From assembly GCA_012932295.1 (NCBI GenBank), contig JAAONU010000016.1:37045241-37109240 (forward strand): a stretch of 64,000 nt of DNA. The letters run 5' to 3'. The DNA comes from Cyclina sinensis. Its lineage: Eukaryota > Mollusca > Bivalvia > Venerida > Veneridae. The translations under genes were made by a program, and so were the position numbers. The notes below the pieces were generated by a model. That model was not told the DNA's origin. It ran no database searches and saw only the letters and a list, made by a program, of their open reading frames with translations. Position 1 is the stretch's first letter, and every line of letters starts with the position of its first letter. This document shows, in pieces, positions 35,801 through 46,579 of the stretch.

Positions 35801-38800
35801 CATTTAACAAAAAATATTCTAAAACAACAGTCTATGCACAAAGCATATTAGAAAATATATGATTGTCAACATTTGTCTCATGTACAGTTTGTGTATTTTC
35901 TTTATTTTTTCAAAGAAATTTGCGTCTTTATGTCTTTAGAAGTTTTCTTAAACTGGCTAATATTTTGTCTGTCGTCTTTTTTCCTTAACAGCACATAAAG
36001 TTATAAGAAACTGTAACCTTGAAAAAAAATCCTTACGTCCTTAATTTCTTGGCAATCACTAGCCATATTCAAAACCATAATGATTTTTGTGTGTTTTTTT
36101 TAAAGAGTGAAGATGTAAATGTTTAAAGATGACTTTCATTCAGATCACCAACAGAAAAAGAAACAGTTTATGCAAAAATGTATGAAATACAAGTGAGAAA
36201 TTCTAAATCTATCTGCTTCTATATAAGTGAAGCATACTTAAATGCGCACGAACTTTGGTAACACCCTGTATAAAATAACTCTTAGACAATTTTGCTTGAA
36301 GATGGAAATTAAACTATCACAAAGAGGTCTGAAATATAAGAACAGATCATAAAGCAGAACATGAATGTGTCTTGTTGGGAGACAGAAAGGCTGTACCCAC
36401 CACTAGGTTGTATAGTGTATACTCCAGTGACCTTTCCAGTCCCGCTTGAAAGAATCTCCTTACAATCAGTCTTCAGACCTGATGTGTAATGTAAACAAAA
36501 AACAAAGGTTGTTAACACAAACAATGCAATAATGACATTAAATGATGAATAAAAGAAAAAAGGAAACTTAACTACGTTTAATCAAAATAATATATCTGAA
36601 TTTAATACCTTTATATCTAACTGAAAGAAATCATATGAATCATTTATATTCATACAGTGGCACTAGATACCTGAATGATACCTCCAAATATAATGCCACC
36701 TAATATTTGAATTATACCTTTACATACACTCAATACTTTGATAATATCTTCACATATAATTTCACTTAATACTCGAATCATACCTTCACATATAGTGCCA
36801 ACGTAACCTCCATTACAAACACATTTGAAACCTGTCAGTGCGTTTATACATTTTCCGCCATTCAAACACGGGTTGCTTTTACAGCTGTCTTCAATCAGTG
36901 CACTGTGAGCTGAAAAAAGACTAGACAATATAATACCGTCTCTGAGAATGGCAGCCAATGCACAAGTCCAAATGTCTGCAATGTCTGTACTAAAACAATT
37001 AAGTAGTTCCAGCAAGGTCATTATCTTCATTCTTTCCCATATCTACACAAATTTAAGAGTCTAGCATTGGATCATTTTTTACAGGGTCCAAGTTTCACAT
37101 TTGTCTTTCACATTTGTCTTTCACATCTTCCATTTCTACCTTAATGATGTTTGCAAACTATTAACACGAAAAGATTTATAGAAGTAGATTCTAATGTAAT
37201 TCGGCGATTTAAGGAAATGGATTTTCAACCAGAAGGAAATATATACAGACAGATAGAAAAACGGGAGACGAACTCAAAACTATCATGCATATTGTACACA
37301 AATGTATTTATATCGATCGATAATCCGAGTTTCATGAACATAAGTAGCTTTAACAGTTATTTTCCATATTTTGCGGACAGATGAATGGAACGACGAACGG
37401 ACAGGTGGACGGAGGGTTTACGTAAGGTCTCCTCTGGTGATTAAGTAACAGGGAAGATAGAAATCTTTCGTATGAGACTTACCTGTGGCAGCACAGCCTT
37501 GAACTGGTTTGGTCCATACAGGGACTCCTATGCTGTCTACACAGCTCACCTCACCGGGACCAATTGCAACAAGTCCAGAGTCGCAAAGAAAAGCGACAAC
37601 TGGCCTAGGCTTTATAATCGGTGGATCAAGTGAACCATTCTGTGTGACAGATGAAGATGTGCAACCTCGAAATAAAAGAAATGAATGATTTATTAATAAA
37701 GTAGAAAGCTGAACTTCGTGTTCTATTCAGTATATTTCCTTTGAGAATATTTTAGATAAGACGACATAACTTAAACGCTGCCAACTTTGAACAATAATTC
37801 CAGCTTTCATTTCCAAAATGCAAAATTAACGTTTTTGATACTGAACAATGCATCACTTCCAATTTCTCCAAAGGTGAAAAGGATATTTGTTTTTCAGAAT
37901 CTCTTACACTGTCTCTTAAACTGCTGTTTCAGATCATTATGTTGTTTTCTACTTGTGTCTCAAGATCTTTACCTGGACATTTATTAGCTGGAACCGACCA
38001 TGTTGGTCCTTGTGTTCCGGGTAAACACGTTGTTGTTACAGGCTCGTGGTGTCCTGAAACGCCGGTACATTTATATTCTCTCGTAGCCTGTAACGTGTTC
38101 GGACCAGGCATTATGTTACCGCAACCAAAAACCTCGTCTGGCTCTGGACATGCTGCAATTCAATGTCATTGTATGTTAGAGATTTCCTCGAGATGGCGTA
38201 TTTTCAATCTGTTGAAAAGTGTGCACATGGCTACAAACTGACACTGACTGAAATTACCAACTTACCATATATAAGCTATATTCAAAAGTGAAGAAGTAAG
38301 ACAGATGTCAGTTTTCTGGGTCAAATATGTGTGTTCAGCTCTTAATGAAACCACAGCTAAAAACAATAGGTAAAACTGAGCTCAACCGAGAAAAAAAAAG
38401 AATAAGCGTGAAAGAAAATCAACGTGGTCATCATTTGGACTGAGAACTAGTGTATTAAAAGTTTCTATCGATATTCGGCATAACTGACATGGACAGCCCA
38501 AATTAATATGTACCTGGTCTCTGTCAAAATACTTACTAGTGTTACTGAAAATCACAGTCTAGCGACATTTCTTGTTTTCTTTAAGATAATTCATTGTAAA
38601 ACCATCTTAATCACTTAATGACTTTCTTTCTACAGCAGTGTCTTTAGTATGAACTTAAAACACATATCGTTGATCGTTGGCCACAAGGTCAAAGCTTTTG
38701 ATAAGGTGACTCATTTGGTTGTTTTTACCTTCTGCAACTCTTATCATGTGACTGTTATGCTTTTTTTCATGTTCCTCACATGTCACAGTCACTTTCTTGT

Positions 38801-39717
38801 CAGCATATACATTCATTTTGTGATGAAAACAGACAAAAGGGTACATTGATAGCTTCTTAAGAAGTAAATGCAAAATGAGCAAAACGTTTGATATGGAAAA
38901 ATATGGGGAAAAAACTATGCTTGTTTTTGCATGGAAATGGAATATTATCGAAATGTATCTTTTGGTTTACAATTTAAATATTTTCTGTTTGTTGCCTGTT
39001 TATTGCTATTCATGAAAAGTGATAAGACTCCAGTCGTTACAAGTAAGGTTTCATGGCTTTACAAAAAAAATCATTTGCTAAGAAGTAAACGTGAATGAAA
39101 TAGAACATACCAAGGCAAGCCAGATGAAGCTGTGTCCATGTTTGATCTTGTTGGCATCTTATTGATGGATCACCCATCGGCTGGAACCCATCGGCACATG
39201 TATAAGTACGAATACTGCCCACTCTGCGACCGCCACGGTTCAACTTTCCGAAGAGAAAACCAGGCGGTGGCGGACAGACTGAAAACATCCCCAGCAAACG
39301 GATACATTACATTAAAGTAGCAAAAGGAAATGAACATGTTTTTATTAATATAGGAAAATCTGTATCCTCATAAAACAGGCCACAGATAATATAAAGATAC
39401 GGTAAAAACTTTCAACTAGTCAAATATATGACTTGCACTTACTCTGAAAAATCCATCTGCATCAGTTTTTATAGACATCTATCAAATATGATCGGAGAAT
39501 TTGTTTGTAACCATGTTTTTCTTTTCTTTTTAATAAATCGACCTTTTTCATCTAACTTTACAATAACAAAAAATGCGATTGATAATATAATGTTATCTAT
39601 AATGCATCTCTTAGACAATGTAAAATTGAAAAAACTACACTCACCTCTTCTTCTTGGTGACTGTGATGTTACAAGCGTTAAGTGTGAAAGCCAGATGAAA
39701 GAGAAGAGGAATAACAT
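32868..39717 (-). CDS. Secreted sushi-EGF-fibrinogen-related (FReD) protein, 461 aa
   Basis: Lectin-like secreted protein of the fibrinogen-related family, which in molluscs includes immune recognition proteins. Minus-strand exons: 39717-39645, 39278-39111, 38152-37973, 37665-37483, 36909-36784, 36478-36401, 34934-34740, 34337-34273, 33904-33710 and 32990-32868; 1386 nt, all phases match. Residues 1-19 are a signal peptide (MLFLFSFIWLSHLTLVTSQ). Sushi domains occupy about 25-80, 81-140 (with a fifth Cys) and 141-201. A six-Cys EGF (CKSNPCLNGGKC...CVCNGGYVGTIC) covers 205-242. The fibrinogen domain is 244-461: GVYTIQPSG, CDMETDGGGWTVIQSR, SFWLGLEKIYKLT, GGWWYKMTKCYTADLNG. The usual DxDND calcium loop is replaced by TIDNPSAGFNAG, so calcium binding may be lost. 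No immunoglobulin domain, so this is not a classic snail FREP. Confidence 0.95.
34935..36400 (-). other. Large FReD-gene intron, no gene seen
   Basis: AT-rich 1.5-kb intron separating the first small fibrinogen exon from the GGGWTVIQ exon. No repeat, RNA gene or extra exon recognised. The other introns of this gene (about 300-960 bases) are equally featureless apart from the donor array at 36663-36790 and a GGAC-rich repeat fragment near 37380-37440. Confidence 0.55.
36663..36790 (-). repeat. Tandem copies of the EGF-exon donor site
   Basis: On the minus strand the EGF exon ends tatatgtgaag|gtatgattc. The next bases repeat this with a 36- or 30-base step: tatatgtgaagatattatc (donor destroyed), gtatgtaaaggtataattc and tatatttggaggtatcattc (GT kept). 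The reading frame of the exon stays open through the array. The intact copies lie 66 and 102 bases downstream of the true donor, both multiples of three. Confidence 0.8.
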
Positions 39718-41204
39718 TTCTTATTTCCGCTTCCTTTGGTAGACTTTTCTGAAGAAAGAAAAACATTTTGATAACTGTTGTACCATATAATATAACCAAA
39801 TTCAGCAACGTGTAGAAATTTCAAGAAACTTTTATGAAGAAGATTAATATTACAGTGTTTTTTCACTATTTCACAATATTTCAGTAGTATCGTGTTATAC
39901 CAACCTGTTATACCAACCTGTAATTCACCTTGAATGTTTTTTCATAAAAATTCTGCGAATTATCTGTCTAATATATTTATTCCGAATACAAGGTGACTGT
40001 CCTGAATGATTTTTTTACAATTATTTCATAGACAAACCAACGTAAACTACACAAAAATGTTACGCTCCGATTACAATGCAATGCCCACTAACGCTGAAGG
40101 TATTTTTATTCTTCTTCCTGTAATATTTCATGAACGAGACGAAGCGTTAAAGTATTTTGTACGACTGTTAGGCTATAGCATCAGGACATTATCCATTTCA
40201 CCGAGTTAGAAAAGATTCTCCAAATCAAAGCTTCTACCAAATTTAAGTAATTCTCACCAACTTTAGTTTTCTCATTGTTCAAAACAGGACGCAAATTGTT
40301 CGTTTTCTTAATCATTCATCATTGTTTTTTCAGCAGTTCACCGAAGTGTGTCTTACGTCAACCTAAATATATACACACCTATTTTAACTCATACCTGTTG
40401 ATTCTACAAGATGGTATTTATGTCATCCGAATTCTACACAACATTAATGTCAACAATTATTTACAAAAACAGAATGATTGGAAAACAAATAAAAACAAAC
40501 CTTATGAAGGAGGGAACCTTGTAATCAACTAAACACCGCCGAAAAACAGTTTCAGTGCTATACATAATTCAATGAACACGTATTCATTGACGAAAACCAT
40601 TAATTACCACTATCAATCAGTCCGTAATTTATCATTATAAAGGGGAAACGGTATTCAACAATAAAAAAACATGCACGTGATATTATTGCAAGTATTTCCT
40701 TACATAATCATAAAAACATTATATTGTAAAACTTAATGGTTGTAGTCCAACGACTTTGATAATCCAAGGCAACACAATGGTACAGTACAAATGCCAATGA
40801 TAACCGAGAAGTCCTTTTTGAATTTATAATGAAGTGAAATCCCAAAATAACATTTCAAAAATTAATATCATCATTAGAAGAACAATTAAACAAATGTATC
40901 TCACCAAAGCAAAATTGATCAATCTAAGGGTTTTCAAGTTTTAGCAAAACCATATTGAATTTCTCCCTTGTTTGCTGTAAGAACGAGTTCTGTATTGCTT
41001 TCAGCACTTCTTGCACGTGAGATGCATATTAGCACACTTTTACTATGACTTTGAAAAGAAATGACAAGTTTATACTTCGAACTTCTCCAGAAGTACTGTG
41101 TAAAGACATAGTGCTTGTTAGTCTGGCATCAAAAACAAAACCAATTAAGTATTTAAGCCACAAAATGAATAGAATTTCTGTTTACGAATCTTTGTCTAGT
41201 TGGC

Positions 41205-41345
41205 TGAATTGAGTTTAACGCCTTCCAACAGTCAAAGTCATTTCAGGCAGGCAGCTCACCTAACCATTGGCCCTGGTAGGGACCAGGACTAGACTCCCCT
41301 TATCTGTTTGAACTCAGGAAGCTTAAACAACTCATCCTGCCAAAA
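41205..41345. repeat. Dispersed bivalve-type repeat fragment
   Basis: The run gagtttaacgccttccaaca, then ggcagctcacctaaccattg and cctggtagggaccaggac resembles a dispersed bivalve repeat ("TTTAACGCC..CAACAGT..GGGCAGTTAACCTAACC") as I remember it. The tRNA-related part of that family is not visible here, so this is a fragment. Confidence 0.5.
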
Positions 41346-42023
41346 TATACAGGACTGTGCACAGAGAAGATTTGTAAAGAGTTAAGGATAGTTTTTCCTG
41401 CAATGCTGTCTTTATATGCATCTTTGTCTGAATTGAAGTCTGACAGTTTCAAAAAACTTATCATTTCCTCTTTGGTACACTTCTTTATATCTATTTACCA
41501 AGAAGAACATCAGAATCCCTTTTTTTCTCACAATTTTTGATGTTTTTCAAATGCAGACAACCGAAAATGCAATTTTTCTTACAGGAATGAAGCAACCAAA
41601 AATTTCATCTTTGTAAAATTCACGTTTCACAGAGATTTATATATTCTTGTAGATCTACATCTGTTCTCTAAAAGCAAATGATAGGTCTTATTTAAAAAAG
41701 GGAAAATTATTTCTGTGATGTGAAAATTCCTCTAAAATGACCAAAAAGTCTGAGCTAATTTTTACGAGTAAATTGGTGTATGTTAAAAAGCTTTCAGTCA
41801 TGTTAACAATTCTGAATGTACATGAACATTAAAATGTTTCTACTCTATTGTAAATATTTTTGTAAAATTATCCTAACAAAAGAGAATTCCAGATTAAAGA
41901 GGCTGAACTACTCCAGATTTAACATTTTTTTTTCATAAATTATATATTTAGATGCCGTGAGATTATAACAACATAATATTTTACTTCAAAACTGATTATA
42001 AAAGTCAAAATAGAATAAAAAAA

Positions 42024-42112
42024 TATTTTCGCTCCAGCCTGATTTGAACTCTGGACCCTCATGTTAACAAAATATTACCAACGCTTTTACTGTCACCACC
42101 ATCGCGGAATGA
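42024..42112 (-). repeat. tRNA-like SINE fragment
   Basis: On the minus strand gagggtccagagttcaaatc followed by aggctggagcga resembles the B-box half of a tRNA-derived SINE. The A-box half is degraded. Confidence 0.4.
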
Positions 42113-42870
42113 GATATTTCTGATATTTACTTAAATCTTATACGATATAGTTATACCGTCGCGTTACGGTATAGCACTTTGAAAGGGAAAAATCAATTAA
42201 TAATGTAATTTTTTGACTTATTTTTTGTCAGTAAGTTATTTTTAAGCATTAGTCATAAATATTACAAGAAATTTATAATACAAGAAAACTTTCCTTTTTT
42301 TTTGTCATCTGGAGCACAGCCCCTTTAAGGCAGATATATGTTCAAAACAGCAAAAACAAAAAAATACGTCCGCTGTACATTGAATTCTATATTTTTGCAA
42401 AGTCATTTTTTTCTATCTGTGGTTAGTTTACAGTTTTAGCATAACTGAAATTATACTTAGCAAAAATTTAAAAGGAAGAAATGATTATGAAATTCAAAGA
42501 AGAAGAAAAAATTGAAAACACTGTACCCATAAGTTAGATCTGAACAAACAGTAGACAATAATTTTCAACATTTCTACACAGACAAAATGATGGTAGGTTA
42601 TCTCTAATGTAACTGATAATTAAATAAAGTTATCACTCATAAATTTAGATAACAGTGTTCTCGTGTGTTGTAATACATTCGGATATACCTTCATTGATAA
42701 TTATCATTTTATAAACTGCACTTGTGCACTATTATTTAGACACCATTCCAATCATTGTTAAAATGACAGGATACATATAAATACGTGTTGGATGTGTCAA
42801 AATGTGTATAACACTGGACTAAATGGGAAATACTTGACTTTGCTTTCAATGAAATGTTTACAGCCTAAAC

Positions 42871-43433
42871 ATGGTGCCTTTAGCTGAAACTAACCTCGAA
42901 ACTTCGACAATACATATTTCTTCAACCACGGTCAGCCATGATGACTCTGATTACGTCAGTCTTGTTTGGATTATTCCTACAGTTATCGCCGTAGTGGCTG
43001 TGCTGTTTTGTATAGCAGCAATGTTATTTTACTGTGTCAAACATACCGAACTATTTGTTATCAAACATTGCAAAAAGTTCGCTTGCTGCTGCCGATCAAA
43101 AGACAGGGATGGCGAATATATTCATCTTAATGAAACGTATCACTTGTATAACGAAAACTATATGATAAATGGTAATTTAATTTCTTTCACCCTAACGTAC
43201 TTACTAAACTGATAACATATATCTCATAATATTATTATCTTCAGAATCTGAAATTATACTTTGTTCAACATTCTTACTAACAAATCATTTTTTCTTAAAT
43301 TAAATACCATTTAGGGGTCAGAGAACCGTTCCGTTGCGTCTATTGTCGCCACTGTTATTCAACAAATGAGGTCTTCATGCAAGTCGGTCTTTGTTGGCAG
43401 TACCTGTGGAATTTGTGCCATTTATGTAACTAA
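42871..43433 (+). CDS. Small single-pass membrane protein, unrecognised, 139 aa (start uncertain)
   Basis: Two exons, 42871-43171 and 43315-43433, joined at a GT-AG intron with matching phase 1; stop TAA at 43431 and an AATAAA at 43527 follow closely. Residues 1-29 are Thr/Ser-rich, like a juxtamembrane stalk (STIHISSTTVSHDDSDY). Residues 30-54 are one hydrophobic segment (VWIIPTVIAVVAVLFCIAAML). The tail has a basic Cys cluster (HCKKFACCCRSKDRDGEY), tyrosines in NETYHLYNENY, and a Cys-rich end (FRCVYCRHC, WNLCHLC). There is no signal peptide; a possible acceptor (tttacag, ending 42863) in front of the ATG with the frame open between suggests that this is the 3' half of a type I receptor whose ectodomain exons I did not find. 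No family recognised. Confidence 0.65.
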
Positions 43434-43526
43434 TGGTCATCTAAGTCCTCCGTCCGTCTGTCAGTTCTTGGAAACTGTTTTAGTCCTCGGTCATTCGGGA
43501 TAGGCAAAACAGTCGTTTTGCTTTTG

Positions 43527-43532
43527 AATAAA
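43527..43532 (+). terminator. Polyadenylation signal candidate for the small membrane protein
   Basis: AATAAA about 94 bases after the stop codon at 43431-43433. Confidence 0.55.
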
Positions 43533-45457
43533 TACTTAACCATCCTACAGGTGTTGTGTCTGATTTAACACAAAATGACCTGGGGAAAAATTAAGTAAAT
43601 GTTTAAATAATTGTGAACTTATATCCTTAACCAAAACATCCAGTTAGCCGAACGTTTAATCCACTGGTTGCCCCAACCATAGTTTATACAATTAGATGAA
43701 GAAGTCACCATAAAATCTTGTGACGATTTAAACTTCATAATGATTTAACTACTGTGAACCTGTGCAGAAAAAATCTCAACTAAATTGACTATATTCTGAG
43801 TAGATTTAAGAAAACTTCTTTTTCTTCAAAAGTATCAAAAAGATAAAGAAATTGCTGAATGTTAGGGATGACCCAACTTATCAACTTATCAAAATTACCA
43901 ACGTAAAGTTTATAAGTTGATACAGATTAGACAAAGCTGTATCTCATGTCATGCCTCCTTATTATTGCCACTGTTGGCAAATTTGTAAAGGCTAACTTGG
44001 TAACCAGAGAAGAGAAAATAATTCCCTAGTTGAAAAGGAAGATATATTTCTGGAGAAAAATATACTGGTAGCTTAGTAATGTAACTCGTCACACAAATAG
44101 TACAGTGTCACTATTCAAGGATAGCTTAGTGGTTATTTATGCTCGTAAATGGTTGAAACTATATTTTATCCAGTCTCATCGCAGTATTTTTCAATTTTGT
44201 TGATTGTGTATTTAGGTTTATCAGCAGTCACCTCTACCTCTGTTAATCGAGATAAGTTGCACTAAATATACAGAATACAATACTAGCCACTAAGGTAATT
44301 GGTGTCTGTTGGTACGAAAAAATGCTTCCTCGTATACACTAAACTACGTAAAAGAACATTGGAAAATATACAATTAATTTACTATTAAAAAACAATAGGG
44401 TCAGAACAAACTCAGTGAGAAAACGATTTGACGAATTGACAAAACTTGACGAAAAAGGTCGAAAATTGTCTTACTGAAAGACCCCACAATTATAAATTGC
44501 TAGTTTGCAATGATTAATGAATGATTCATAATTAATATGAGGGACAAGAATTATAACAGCAAGACGTCAAAAATAGTTTTATTATAATGAATAATATTTT
44601 ATACTAACGCTATAATATATATGAGTTATTAAAGAAATCAGCTTGCTTAATGTTATAGTAATGTCTCCGTGTAACTCACATATTTCGACTGATTGTGTTG
44701 TTGTTTTTTTTGCATATTTGTAGTTGGAGAAACTTTTCTAAAATTTATTTCATATTTCTTTGTGAATTTTCTATAATCAGTTTTTCTTTTTTTCTTGCAG
44801 ATAATCGCTGAGGTTTTTCCGAATTGAAATGATGACTTTGGATTTCGACCGACTGAATGTTTGGCGTTCAACTTGTGAACAGAAGAAAAAATATAGATGC
44901 AATACTTCATCCAAAATGTCAATTTGTCTCTGCTGTCACAAAATGAACTATTTATCATCACTTTAGTAATTATTTATATAAACAATTTTGCTGCTGTATA
45001 AAATTTTTAATGAAAATCCTGTAGACTTTCGATTAAAATCTGGATTTATATGTACTCTCATTACAGTCATATATAACTTGACATGAGTAGTGAAGTGGAC
45101 AAAAAAGTCTCTATTTTTTTCTTAATTTTTATTACATCTCCTTGTCGTTTCCTTGTCGATAGCCTTATAATTAACAGAAACATGTTTAGCTATAATGTAT
45201 ATCAGAGATTATTGAGCGGAATTGCAGGAAATAAATTTAATAAGTAACTTTTGTTTCCTTCTATATCTTGGTGTTCTATTCTTCCAATTCTTCCAAGTTT
45301 TTGTCCTCTTGTAGATATTTCTTTAGCTGGACTGCTTTTTATTTCCCTGCACTTGCCTCAAAACCTTAAATAACTGAATTCTTTATAGGTCGATGGTCAT
45401 ATTGGCAACCATATGTCTACATTTCTTTTCAGCTTTTCCCAAGACTGTATATATGAT

Positions 45458-45643
45458 CTAGAGGACAAAGCAGGTTTTATATATATCATTCAACACGACT
45501 CGCTCTCGTGACGGTATACGAGCGTAGACTAATTTTCCATCATTGTAAATACTTGGTTTTCTATGATTTAACTGATTTTTGGTGCCATACAACAAATATA
45601 TGCGACGAGTTACTGGGATCATGGGATCAGCTTTAAACAGATC
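45458..45643 (-). CDS. Candidate terminal exon of an unknown minus-strand gene
   Basis: A 62-codon open segment preceded by an acceptor (catcatcagacag) and ending in TAG, with a minus-strand AATAAA about 115 bases further on. The peptide has a protein-like composition (DPMIPVTRRIYLLYGTKNQ, then YARIPSRERVVLNDIYKT) and no low complexity. I recognise no domain. It is phase 0, which does not join directly to the other minus-strand candidate exon at 47242-47346 (phase 1), so the two need not belong together. Could be chance. Confidence 0.25.
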   Translation of the reverse strand, partial: DLFKADPMIPVTRRIYLLYGTKNQLNHRKPSIYNDGKLVYARIPSRERVVLNDIYKTCFVL

Positions 45644-45800
45644 CTGTCTGATGATGTTTGATCGCAAGAAAATACACAAATCGATCTAGGATTTAAATCT
45701 GCTCATCAATCATAATAGATTATGACCGAACCCCTTGACGCACAGTAGGTTAATAACCTCTTTTTGTAACAAATCATGTTTTACAAGTTTTGTTATTTCA

Positions 45801-45830
45801 GTTGTTGTTTTTGTTGTTGTTGTTGTTGTG
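45801..45830. repeat. TTG microsatellite
   Basis: Imperfect GTT/TTG trinucleotide run. Confidence 0.9.
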
Positions 45831-45916
45831 TTTTTGCAGCTGTAATAGAATATATTCATTTTTAATATAAATAACTGCAAGAACTGGTCTGAAAAAGGCG
45901 GATATTTTCACTTTTG

Positions 45917-46036
45917 AAAATGCATGAGGGGGTTTTGTCTACCTTGTAAAATGCATGAGGTGTGTTATGTCCACCTTGTAAAATGCATGAGAGGGGTTTT
46001 GTCCACCTTGTAAAATGCATGAGAGGATTTTGTACT
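45917..46036. repeat. 32-bp minisatellite, four copies
   Basis: Four tandem copies of aaaatgcatgagaggggttt plus tgtccaccttgt, 31-32 bases each, the last one diverged, followed by a G-rich tract (gggggtggaggggg). Confidence 0.9.
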
Positions 46037-46579
46037 CCTGTACAAACTTGAGCGAGGGGAGGGGGTTATGTCCGAAGGGGGTGGAGGGGGCTGTCCTGCA
46101 CTCAAAGTACACTCCCTTTGGCTTATTAGTGCACATAAGGGAATACTGAATAAGGTTTTTCTCAAAGACTACAATATTTTCATTTTTAACACAGATGAAT
46201 CATTTTTATTGTCTATGATTTCAAGTAATATTATAACATACCTTTGTTACTTTTTGAAACGTCAAGTTTGAGTCCCACTGCTATCCATGCTTCATGACAA
46301 AATTAATGACTTCCAGTAATTCTAAAGTATTTGATGATAGGACAATGATTACCCAAGTCAGATTAAGTCATCAACTGAATAAACAGGGTGGATTTCTGAG
46401 CGATTAACACATTGATCGGATAAACTTAGGCGGTTTTGATTTTAGATAGTTTGTCTTAACACATAATCCAAAATGAATCTAGTAAAGTCCGTGTATAGTT
46501 AAGTAAAGTTACGCGTCTCTGCTCAGTCAAAACCGCAGACGATAAGTTTGAGAAAAGTTCACTGAACGGACAGTTAAAG

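Larger units (their letters stand above)
39718..42863. other. Intergenic between the FReD gene and the small membrane-protein gene
   Basis: The two genes point away from each other, so promoters for both should lie here; I see no clear core promoter. A repeat fragment at 41205-41345 and a tRNA-like B box at 42024-42112 are listed separately. Upstream exons of the membrane-protein gene might also lie here, but I could not identify any. Confidence 0.5.
43533..46579. other. Intergenic, mostly featureless
   Basis: AT-rich DNA with a TTG microsatellite and a 32-bp minisatellite (separate entries), plus one candidate minus-strand terminal exon at 45458-45643. Otherwise no gene recognised. Confidence 0.5.

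Noticed and set aside
45939..46165. Two overlapping minus-strand open frames of about 65 codons
   Set aside because: Both are generated by the 32-bp minisatellite and the adjacent G-rich tract.
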